From Leptospiraceae bacterium UBA2033 (GTDB lineage: Bacteria > Spirochaetota > Leptospiria > Leptospirales > Leptospiraceae), in the NCBI GenBank assembly GCA_002333425.1, contig DDBL01000242.1, positions 51,435-61,131 of the forward strand: DNA of 9,697 nucleotides, in the 5' to 3' direction. Made by a program: the position numbers and the translations under genes. A model generated the notes under the pieces. The model did no database searches. It worked only from the letters and a program-made list of their open reading frames with translations, and was not told where the DNA came from. Of this stretch, positions 1-5,526 are shown piece after piece; positions within the stretch are counted from its first letter, which is position 1, and every line of letters begins with the position of its first letter.

Positions 1-558
1 CTTGCTTCGTCCTTTGCTTTTTTTGGACAAGATAGAAATACAATTGATGAAGCTTATCCGGGTGACATTATCGGGCTTGTAAATCCGGGAACTTACAAGA
101 TCGGTGATATTCTTGCTTCCGGTCCGATTCCTAAATTAAAACCACTTCCAGTTTTTGCTCCTGAAATGTTTGCGACTGTTTCCTGCCCTGATAGTATGTC
201 TCTCAAAAGTTTCAAAAAAGGTATAGAGCAATTATCCGAAGAAGGAATTTTGCACTTGTTTACCTCTCGAACTATTGGTAGCGGTTATCCCATAATTGGC
301 GCTCTTGGAAATCTTCAGTTTGAAGTTTTCCAAAGAAGACTACAGGATGAATACAATGCAAAAAGTAGTATTACTCCTCTGCCCTATGGCGCCTGTCGTT
401 GGGTGAAAAAAGAAGATATGTCCAAAATTCCATCTTCTACAAATCAAATCTTTGACCGAGATGGTAGAATGGCAGTCTTATTCGAGTCAGATTGGGAACT
501 CAACTATTTCAAAAAAAATAACTCTGAAATCGAGCTTTTAGATGTCCCCCAAGTATAG
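1..558 (+). CDS. prfC: Peptide chain release factor 3, C-terminal part (5' end outside window)
   Basis: This is the last 185 residues of RF3, the cytoplasmic translational GTPase that recycles RF1/RF2 from the ribosome after termination. The frame is open from base 1, so the gene begins upstream of the window, and the GTPase domain (P-loop, G motifs) is not visible. What remains is the end of the EF-Tu-like barrel, with the family motif AYPGDIIGLVNPG at fragment residues 19-30, followed by the RF3-specific C-terminal domain. That domain starts at about FAPEMF (fragment residues 52-57) and contains LGNLQFEVFQRRLQDEY, close to the family's VGxLQFEVxxxRLxxEY. The TAG stop lies 14 nt beyond the ispF start codon, so the two genes overlap by 17 nt and are probably translated from one mRNA. 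No truncation is seen at the 3' end. Confidence 0.93.
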   Translation, partial: LASSFAFFGQDRNTIDEAYPGDIIGLVNPGTYKIGDILASGPIPKLKPLPVFAPEMFATVSCPDSMSLKSFKKGIEQLSEEGILHLFTSRTIGSGYPIIGALGNLQFEVFQRRLQDEYNAKSSITPLPYGACRWVKKEDMSKIPSSTNQIFDRDGRMAVLFESDWELNYFKKNNSEIELLDVPQV

Positions 559-1039
559 AGTTGGAAATGGAATCGATTTTCATAAATTAGCGATAGACGC
601 CGCACGTCCGCTAATCCTGGGAGGATATACTATCGAAAGTGAGTGGTCGCTTGTTGGTCATTCAGACGCAGATATCGTCTTACACGCATTATCCGACGCG
701 ATACTTGGCGCACTTGGTCTCGGGGACATCGGATTGTATTTTCCAGATACTGATCCATCTTTAAAAAATATGGATTCTTCCCGCATTTTGCGTAAATGCC
801 TTGAGCTAATGAAAGAGAGAGGTTACGTCTTGTTAAACGTTGATAATACAATCATTGGAGAAAAACCAAAGATTGCTCCTCATCGTTTGCAAATTATTTC
901 CTCGCTCAGCCAACTCCTTAGTATCCCCGAAGACCAAGTTTCTGTAAAAGCAACTACCACCGAAAAAATGGGTGCCCTTGGTCGCTCGGAAGGTCTTGCG
1001 GTTTTTAGCTCGGTTATGTTGGAATTTGTGGGTTTTTAG
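542..1039 (+). CDS. ispF: 2-C-methyl-D-erythritol 2,4-cyclodiphosphate synthase
   Basis: IspF is a cytoplasmic enzyme of the non-mevalonate (MEP) isoprenoid pathway. It closes CDP-ME 2-phosphate to the cyclic diphosphate with release of CMP, and acts as a zinc-dependent trimer. At 165 aa it has normal family length and is complete. Visible motifs are GIDFH (D12 and H14, zinc ligands), HSDADIVLHALSDA (residues 40-53, third zinc ligand H48), the LGDIGLYFPDTD block (60-71) and the C-terminal nucleotide-binding signature ATTTEKMGALGRSEG. The ATG at 542 fits the usual N-terminus, where MSPKYRVGNGIDFH resembles the family's M.xRxGxGxDxH. This start lies inside the 3' end of prfC in another frame, so expression is probably coupled to prfC. 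The stop is only 7 nt from the stop of the converging DUF1564 gene. Confidence 0.97.
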   Translation: MSPKYRVGNGIDFHKLAIDAARPLILGGYTIESEWSLVGHSDADIVLHALSDAILGALGLGDIGLYFPDTDPSLKNMDSSRILRKCLELMKERGYVLLNVDNTIIGEKPKIAPHRLQIISSLSQLLSIPEDQVSVKATTTEKMGALGRSEGLAVFSSVMLEFVGF

Positions 1040-1046
1040 TTTTAAG

Positions 1047-1547
1047 CTATACTCTAACATGGTAACTTCGTATAAATTCCTGCGCAACCCGCCTAAGTGA
1101 GATTGACGAGCATAGTCGTAATTTATTTTTTGTAGGAACTGCTTGGTCTAATCCTGATTCTACGAGCATGTTCCATAAGCCAGCAATATCAATTTCTAAT
1201 AAAAAGGTAAACAACCAGCAACGAGATTTCCCAAAAGCAAGAGCAATTTGACCAAGTTCAAGCCAGTCAGCATTTTGAGGGCGGAAGCAAACACGTTTCA
1301 GATCAAGACCTTCCTCTTGGAATTCGGTTTTCATTTTTTTAGGAAGTGGGATCATACCAGAGTGAGTTATAGTTCGGTACATTTTAAGGAGGTCGCGGAG
1401 GTATCCTGTCATTCGATTTCCGTGTTCTTTTCGTTTGCTATTGAGTTGATTGATGAGGTGAGCTGGAACGAGGAGAGTGGATACGGTTGGTTCATTTTCG
1501 TTCAGGTTTTGGATTGGAAATTTTTGCGAATTTTGGAAGTGTATCAT
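1047..1547 (-). CDS. DUF1564 family protein, probable tandem ribbon-helix-helix protein
   Basis: The gene encodes 166 aa and is convergent with ispF. I recognise it as a member of DUF1564, a family of unknown function known to me only from Leptospira. The core residues VCFRPQNADWLELG (86-99) and GKSRCWLFTFLLEID (106-120) resemble the family pattern of a strand, then xxxDWxxLG, then GxSRCxLFxxLL. I read two similar units. The first is TLLVP (24-28), a helix (29-42) and a second helix starting at G43. The second is VCFRP (86-90), a helix (91-105) and a second helix starting at GKSR (106-109). Each has the strand-helix-helix layout of MetJ/Arc proteins, which would make this a DNA-binding pseudo-dimer; that is inference. 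No signal peptide or TM segment is seen. The ATG at 1547 has no obvious Shine-Dalgarno sequence, so the exact start is uncertain, though a lead of about 20 residues before the first strand is usual. Confidence 0.75.
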   Translation of the reverse strand: MIHFQNSQKFPIQNLNENEPTVSTLLVPAHLINQLNSKRKEHGNRMTGYLRDLLKMYRTITHSGMIPLPKKMKTEFQEEGLDLKRVCFRPQNADWLELGQIALAFGKSRCWLFTFLLEIDIAGLWNMLVESGLDQAVPTKNKLRLCSSISLRRVAQEFIRSYHVRV

Positions 1548-1590
1548 AATAAGAATGGGTTTAGAAATGGAAAAAAGTGCGCGAAAAATG

Positions 1591-1611
1591 GAAATTTTTT
1601 AGAAAAATTTC
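1591..1611. promoter_or_regulatory. AT-rich inverted repeat in divergent panB / DUF1564 intergenic region
   Basis: GAAATTTTT-TAG-AAAAATTTC is a perfect 9-bp inverted repeat with a 3-nt centre. It lies in the 118-nt gap between the minus-strand DUF1564 start (1547) and the panB start (1666). Its position between two divergent starts suits an operator, possibly for the adjacent DUF1564 protein. It is made almost only of A and T runs, so chance is a real alternative. No convincing -35/-10 pair for panB could be picked out nearby. Confidence 0.3.
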
Positions 1612-1665
1612 TGAAGTGACACAAAAAACATTTCTACTAAACAGACTTTAGAGGGGAGTGAAACC

Positions 1666-2466
1666 ATGCAGACAATAATTAATTTGTATAGAGAGAAGGT
1701 GAGCAAGAAGGAAAAAATTTCTGTAGTGACTTGTTACGATGCATCTTTTGCAAAGATAATTTCTGAAACTGAGATGGATTCAATATTAGTTGGGGATTCG
1801 CTTGGAATGGTAATCCAAGGGCATAACAGCACTTTGCCGGTGACGCTTGAGGAAATGATTTATCACACAAAAGCGGTTAAGAGGGGAGCGCCAAATAAAT
1901 TTATCATTTGTGATTTGCCTTTTTTGAGTTATCAAGTTTCGGTAGAACAAGGAGTAACCGCTGGGGGAAGGGCGATAAAGGAAACGGGTTGTGATGCGGT
2001 AAAGTTAGAAGGGGCAAATGAGATAGCTTTGCGGACGATTCAGCAATTGACGGAGATGGGTGTTCCCGTTATGGGGCATCTTGGTCTTACCCCCCAGTCT
2101 TACCAAGTGCTTGGAGGTTACAAAGTGCAGGGTAAGGATGAAAAGGCGGCGGAGAAAATTTTGAATGATGCGATTGCATTGGAGAGAGCGGGAGTTTTTT
2201 CGATAGTTCTGGAAATGCTTCCAGAGGCGCTTGGAGAGAAGATTACGAATGCGCTTACCATTCCGACGATAGGAATTGGAGCGGGTCGATATACCAGCGG
2301 ACAGGTTTTGGTGATTAACGATTTATTAGGAGTAAACGCTGATTTTAAACCAAAGTTTTTAAAGCGATTCGCTGATTTGAATTCTATCATCAAACAAGCG
2401 TTATCCACTTATGATAAAGAAGTAAAAGAGAATACTTTTCCTGGAGAGGAGAACATTTTTAAGTGA
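1666..2466 (+). CDS. panB: 3-methyl-2-oxobutanoate hydroxymethyltransferase (ketopantoate hydroxymethyltransferase)
   Basis: PanB is the first committed cytoplasmic enzyme of pantothenate and hence CoA synthesis. It transfers a hydroxymethyl group from 5,10-methylene-THF to 2-oxoisovalerate, giving ketopantoate, on a Mg-dependent TIM barrel. The protein is 266 aa, a normal length, and complete. Seen motifs are VTCYDASFAKI (21-31), LVGDSLGMV (41-49, metal-binding D44), ICDLPF (81-86, metal-binding D83), VKLEGANE (112-119, K113 and E115), MGHLGLTPQS (136-145), VLEMLPE (181-187, catalytic E183) and TIGIGAG...SGQVLVINDLLG (201-222). A strong GAGGGGAG Shine-Dalgarno at 1651-1658 sits 7 nt before the ATG and fixes the start. 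It leads a packed cluster with manA and alkC; panC and panD are not in this window. Confidence 0.97.
   Translation: MQTIINLYREKVSKKEKISVVTCYDASFAKIISETEMDSILVGDSLGMVIQGHNSTLPVTLEEMIYHTKAVKRGAPNKFIICDLPFLSYQVSVEQGVTAGGRAIKETGCDAVKLEGANEIALRTIQQLTEMGVPVMGHLGLTPQSYQVLGGYKVQGKDEKAAEKILNDAIALERAGVFSIVLEMLPEALGEKITNALTIPTIGIGAGRYTSGQVLVINDLLGVNADFKPKFLKRFADLNSIIKQALSTYDKEVKENTFPGEENIFK
2443..2451 (+). promoter_or_regulatory. Ribosome binding site favouring the GTG start of manA
   Basis: GGAGAGGAG lies inside the 3' end of panB. It is 11 nt before the GTG at 2463 but 20 nt before the in-frame ATG at 2472. The spacing favours GTG, although the extra three residues (MKF before MQPILKF) are not conserved family sequence, so ATG cannot be excluded. 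Confidence 0.5.
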
Positions 2467-3476
2467 AATTTATGCAACCAATATTAAAATTTAAACCAAT
2501 TTACAAAGACAAAATCTGGGGTGGGCGCAAACTCGAAACTATCCTCGGAAGGACAATTCCGGAAGGAAATATTGGGGAGTCCTGGGAAGTCTCTGATTAT
2601 GGACAAGATTTATCTATCATAGAAAATGGAATTTTAAAAGGAAAAACCTTTCGAGAGGTTTATAAATCTCACACGCAAGAAATTCTTGGTGACGTTTTTA
2701 AATCATCCGAAGACTTTCCTTTGCTTGTAAAAATCATTGACGCAAAAGATAAATTATCCGTTCAAGTGCACCCAGACAATGAATATGCAGCCAAAAAAGA
2801 TCCAGAAAGTTCAGGAAAGAAAGAAGCCTGGTTTATTTTGGCTACTGACCCTGGTGCAGAAATTGTTTGTGGATTTTCTGAGTCTCTGACCAGAGAGCGT
2901 TATGCGGAGCTAATCGCGAGTAACCAAGCTGAATCTTGTTTACAGTCAGTCAAAGCGAAGTTAGGCGATGCTTTTATGATTAATCCCGGAACGGTTCATG
3001 CTATTGGTGGGGGAAATTTACTTTTAGAAGTCCAACAATCTTCTGATTCTACTTACCGAGTTTACGATTATGGACGATTAGGCGACGATGGCAAACCTCG
3101 TAAACTACATTTAGAAAAAGCTTTAGATGTTTTGAATTTTAAAAAATCATCTGGTGAAGAAATCATTCAACCGCAAAACGTAGGCTGGGAAAATGGAACT
3201 AGAAAAATTCTAGCGGCAAATGATAAATTCCGCTTAGAGGTTTTAGAATTTGGAGGCGAAACAAGTATTCCTTGCCCATCTAAAGAAAAAGTTTTTCAAA
3301 TTGTTCATGTGCTTTTTGGTGAATGTGAAACTAATTCTGAAAGATTTCAAACAGGAGATACTTTTCTTATTACAGCGCAAGGAATGAAACAAGACTTAAT
3401 ATTTAAAACTATTTCAAAAGAAGTTCGTATTGCGGTGATGGGAGTTGGGACAGACTGGGTCACGTTTCTGATATAA
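2463..3476 (+). CDS. manA: Mannose-6-phosphate isomerase, class I
   Basis: ManA interconverts mannose 6-phosphate and fructose 6-phosphate. It is a cytoplasmic zinc enzyme that feeds mannose catabolism or GDP-mannose-derived surface sugars. The protein is 337 aa, matching the short (Bacillus-like) type I proteins of a little over 300 aa. Motifs: KIWGGRKLE near the N-terminus (17-25), GESWEVSD (38-45), LSVQVHPDNEYA (98-109, zinc ligands Q101 and H103), KKEAWFIL (119-126, ligand E121), INPGTVHAIGGGNLLLEVQQ (173-192, ligand H179) and DSTYRVYDYGR (195-205). All four zinc ligands are present. The chosen GTG start overlaps the panB stop (GTGA, 4 nt), which indicates translational coupling; an ATG at 2472 would shorten it by three residues. 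No functional link to panB is known to me, so the pairing may only reflect shared transcription. Confidence 0.93.
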   Translation: MKFMQPILKFKPIYKDKIWGGRKLETILGRTIPEGNIGESWEVSDYGQDLSIIENGILKGKTFREVYKSHTQEILGDVFKSSEDFPLLVKIIDAKDKLSVQVHPDNEYAAKKDPESSGKKEAWFILATDPGAEIVCGFSESLTRERYAELIASNQAESCLQSVKAKLGDAFMINPGTVHAIGGGNLLLEVQQSSDSTYRVYDYGRLGDDGKPRKLHLEKALDVLNFKKSSGEEIIQPQNVGWENGTRKILAANDKFRLEVLEFGGETSIPCPSKEKVFQIVHVLFGECETNSERFQTGDTFLITAQGMKQDLIFKTISKEVRIAVMGVGTDWVTFLI

Positions 3477-3477
3477 A

Positions 3478-4659
3478 ATGGAAAAAGAAAAAGTACTATT
3501 AAAAAATCTTTTATTTAATAAAGAAAAAGTTGAGATGATTGCTAATGCTATTGGTGAAGCTTGTAAATCTAAAAAGATAAATAATTTTGATAAATCAAGC
3601 TTTGTAAAAAGCATTCTAAATGAATTTCCAGAATTAGAACTAAAAGCAAGAATTACTTGTATTACTAATAATTTAAAAAAATATTTTGAATTTATAAATT
3701 TAGATTATAGAAAATCAGTAGAAATATTATTAAAAGCTCTCCCACCTGAACTTGATAATTCAAAGACTGATGATGATTTTGGAGATTTTATCTACGCACC
3801 TTTTAATGAATTTGTTGCAACTTATGGTCTTACTGAAAAAGATTTAGATTTTTCCCTAGATGCAATTTATGAAATGACGAAGAGATTTTCCGCCGAAGAT
3901 GCGATTCGATATTTTATAAATAAATTTCCGAGCGAAACACTAAACCGATTGTTTATCTGGAGTGAAGATAAGAATTATCATGTAAGAAGATTGTGTAGTG
4001 AGGGAACTCGTGCAAAACTCCCCTGGTCACAAAAAATTATCTTAAATTATAAAGAACCAATTCAAATTTTAGATAATTTATATTCTGACAAAACAAGATA
4101 TGTAACACGATCTGTTGCAAATCATTTGAATGATATATCTAAAAATGATCCCGAGTTCGTAATTCAAATTCTAGAAAAATGGATTCAGTTAAACAAAAAA
4201 AATAAAAAATTAAATGAAAAACCATTTCAAACGGAGGATGAATTAGATTTTATTGTAAAGCATGCATTACGAACTTTAGTTAAAAATGGCGACAAAGCAG
4301 CATTAAAACTTTTAGGAATTAATCCTGAAGTAAAAATAAAAATTGGAAAATTTACTTTTACAAAACAAGTAGAAATGAGTAAAAATTTAGAATTTTCATT
4401 TAATATTTCTGCGTTAGAAAATTGTTCTATTGTATTAGATTATATTATTTTTTTTCAAAATCACTTAGGTAGTTTGAAATCTAAGAAAGTTTTTAAAATT
4501 AAAAATTTAAAATTAGAAAAAAAGAAAGTTATAAAAATAGAAAAAAAACATCCTATGAGAAGTGAAATGACAACACGAAAACTTTTTAGAGGAAAACATA
4601 AATTACTCCTTCAGATGAATGGTGAAATTAAAAAAGAAGTATCATTTGAACTAATTTAG
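3478..4659 (+). CDS. alkC: AlkC-type DNA alkylation repair glycosylase (HEAT-like repeat protein with C-terminal Ig-like domain)
   Basis: The AlkC/AlkD superfamily removes cationic alkylated bases such as 3-methyladenine using a HEAT-like helical repeat scaffold. The protein is 393 aa, cytoplasmic, with no TM segment. The signature is clear: IWSEDKNYHVRRLCSEGTR (160-178), then AKLPW (179-183), then RYVTRSVANHLNDISKNDP (207-225). These match the AlkC pattern HVRRLxSEGTRxRLPW ... VxxSVANHLNDISK. After about residue 284 the chain is rich in beta-type alternation, with a KVFKIKNLKLEKKK segment (337-350) and TTRKLF...GKHKLLLQMNG (365-382). This fits the C-terminal immunoglobulin-like domain described for AlkC. 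The ATG follows the manA TAA after one base and has no clear Shine-Dalgarno, so it probably depends on reinitiation. The gene is strikingly AT-rich (for example 6 G/C in bases 3661-3720), unlike panB and manA, and may have been acquired horizontally. Confidence 0.88.
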   Translation: MEKEKVLLKNLLFNKEKVEMIANAIGEACKSKKINNFDKSSFVKSILNEFPELELKARITCITNNLKKYFEFINLDYRKSVEILLKALPPELDNSKTDDDFGDFIYAPFNEFVATYGLTEKDLDFSLDAIYEMTKRFSAEDAIRYFINKFPSETLNRLFIWSEDKNYHVRRLCSEGTRAKLPWSQKIILNYKEPIQILDNLYSDKTRYVTRSVANHLNDISKNDPEFVIQILEKWIQLNKKNKKLNEKPFQTEDELDFIVKHALRTLVKNGDKAALKLLGINPEVKIKIGKFTFTKQVEMSKNLEFSFNISALENCSIVLDYIIFFQNHLGSLKSKKVFKIKNLKLEKKKVIKIEKKHPMRSEMTTRKLFRGKHKLLLQMNGEIKKEVSFELI

Positions 4660-4681
4660 CCGACTATTTTTTAATAATCGG
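4660..4681 (+). terminator. Possible weak hairpin after alkC
   Basis: CCGACTATT-TTTT-AATAATCGG forms a 9-bp stem with one C/A mismatch and a TTTT loop, starting at the base after the alkC stop. It has no trailing T-run. Its position suits the end of the panB-manA-alkC transcript, but as an intrinsic terminator it is poor. Confidence 0.3.
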
Positions 4682-4693
4682 GAATAAAACTGC

Positions 4694-4918
4694 ATGATTC
4701 ATTTTCTTCATTCAGATCATATTGGAAGTATAACAATGATAACTGACGGTCGAGGGAATGTGATTGCTGCTGGGAATAACGGCGGTAAATCGCAAATTAG
4801 TTGCAAACCGTATGGAGAGATTCATAGAACAGACTCTAGCAGTCCTGGTATTACTTGTTTTAAATATACTGGACAAGAGGAAGATAAGGAGCAATCCGAT
4901 TTTGTTTTAAGCTTTTAA
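4694..4918 (+). pseudogene. Orphan Rhs/YD-repeat core fragment
   Basis: The readable frame gives FLHSDHIGSITMITDGRGNV and, further on, KPYGEI and FKYTGQEEDKE. This is the final part of the Rhs/teneurin-type YD-repeat core. In intact genes YxHxDHLGSxxxxTDxxGxV...YxPYGE...xTGQExDxExGLYYYxARYYDP precedes the variable C-terminal tip. Here the expected GLYYYxARYY block is replaced after EEDKE by a short unrelated tail ending in TAA. A stop codon (4685-4687) closes the frame three codons before the ATG, so the large upstream shell is absent. I call it a relic of 74 codons rather than a gene; the ATG has no good ribosome-binding site. The tail after EEDKE is encoded by the first copy of the 54-bp direct repeat, so the break point of the Rhs homology coincides with the repeat. 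It probably makes no functional product. Confidence 0.75.
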
Positions 4919-4937
4919 TTTGTGGGATAGAAGGAGA
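4884..4937. repeat. 54-bp perfect direct repeat, copy 1
   Basis: The 54 bases beginning ATAAGGAGCAATCC and ending GGGATAGAAGGAGA are identical, in the same orientation, to 8755-8808; the copies begin 3871 bp apart. Bases immediately outside differ (G versus A on the left, T versus A on the right), so the repeat ends are sharp. It carries two AAGGAG motifs, one at each end, and a HindIII-like AAGCTT. This copy starts exactly where Rhs homology is lost. Confidence 0.95.
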
Positions 4938-5028
4938 TAGAATTATGAGAGAAGTTGGATTCAAATTACTAGAAAGATAAAAATAAATCTAAAGGCTGAA
5001 GGCATTCAGAGGTTTAGTGAGAGTCTGT

Positions 5029-5065
5029 CCCGTTTTCGAAAGAGGTTCTTTCTTTCGAAAACGGG
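5029..5065. terminator. Strong inverted repeat, probable terminator of the minus-strand operon
   Basis: CCCGTTTTCGAAAGA (5029-5043) pairs perfectly with TCTTTCGAAAACGGG (5051-5065), a 15-bp stem with a 7-nt loop. It lies 8 nt beyond the stop of the four-TM membrane protein gene. On the plus strand it is followed by TTATTTCG; on the minus strand there is no T-run. It may end transcription arriving from either side, and is best placed as the end of the 7401 to 5074 transcript. Confidence 0.6.
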
Positions 5066-5073
5066 TTATTTCG

Positions 5074-5517
5074 TTACCAAATTGCTTTAATTGTTCCTAC
5101 AACAAGTACGGCTGAACCACCTAGCTCTGCGATAACTAGTAAAAACATAAAACCGTGAAACAAAAATTCCGGTAAATGAAAATTACCAAGCTGAAACGGT
5201 TTTCTAAACTGATTATCGGTGTCCTCTAAAATGCCATGCAATATGTATGTGACTATTGCAAATCCAAAAAAACTTAAAGCAGAAATAGCAGCCCAAGCAT
5301 TCATTGTATCACTGAATACGCTGTACTGAGCAAAAATTAACAATAGAATAGATGCGAAACTATAAAGTAAAGAAGCTCTATGAGCCGTGTCAATATAGAA
5401 TGGAGCTTGCGCTTCTTTGGATTGGGATATTTTATAATACTTCCATATGCCCGTGACCAAACCAGTTAAAAAGAAAATACCTGCCGCAGTTAGACAGTAT
5501 TTTTGTGCTATATTCAT
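5074..5517 (-). CDS. Small four-TM integral membrane protein, function unknown
   Basis: The gene encodes 147 aa. Four hydrophobic segments are visible at about residues 7-27, 47-66, 73-96 and 119-142. The loops carry conserved-looking polar groups: DTAHR (43-47), HGILEDTDNQFRKPF (94-108) and HLPEFLFHG (114-122). H46, H94, H114 and H121 sit near membrane edges and could bind a cofactor such as haem or a metal. The four-helix layout with an AH motif starting helix 2 is faintly like styrene-oxide isomerase (StyC)-type proteins, but I do not claim that identity. The AGGAG ribosome-binding site (5528-5524) overlaps the TAG stop of the upstream acyl-CoA ligase gene, and 9 nt separate stop and start, so the two are very likely co-translated. 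This suggests a role with fatty-acid activation or transport at the inner membrane; that is inference. Confidence 0.75.
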   Translation of the reverse strand: MNIAQKYCLTAAGIFFLTGLVTGIWKYYKISQSKEAQAPFYIDTAHRASLLYSFASILLLIFAQYSVFSDTMNAWAAISALSFFGFAIVTYILHGILEDTDNQFRKPFQLGNFHLPEFLFHGFMFLLVIAELGGSAVLVVGTIKAIW

Positions 5518-5526
5518 TATTATCTC

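Noticed and set aside
1248..1619. Plus-strand open frame antisense to the DUF1564 gene
   Set aside because: The minus strand encodes a recognisable family, while this frame shows no motif and covers the divergent intergenic region.
4945..4980. Eleven-codon reading frame (ATG to TAA) with an AAGGAG 8 nt upstream, just after repeat copy 1
   Set aside because: It is too short, has no recognisable product and no matching frame after repeat copy 2. The AAGGAG belongs to the repeat itself.
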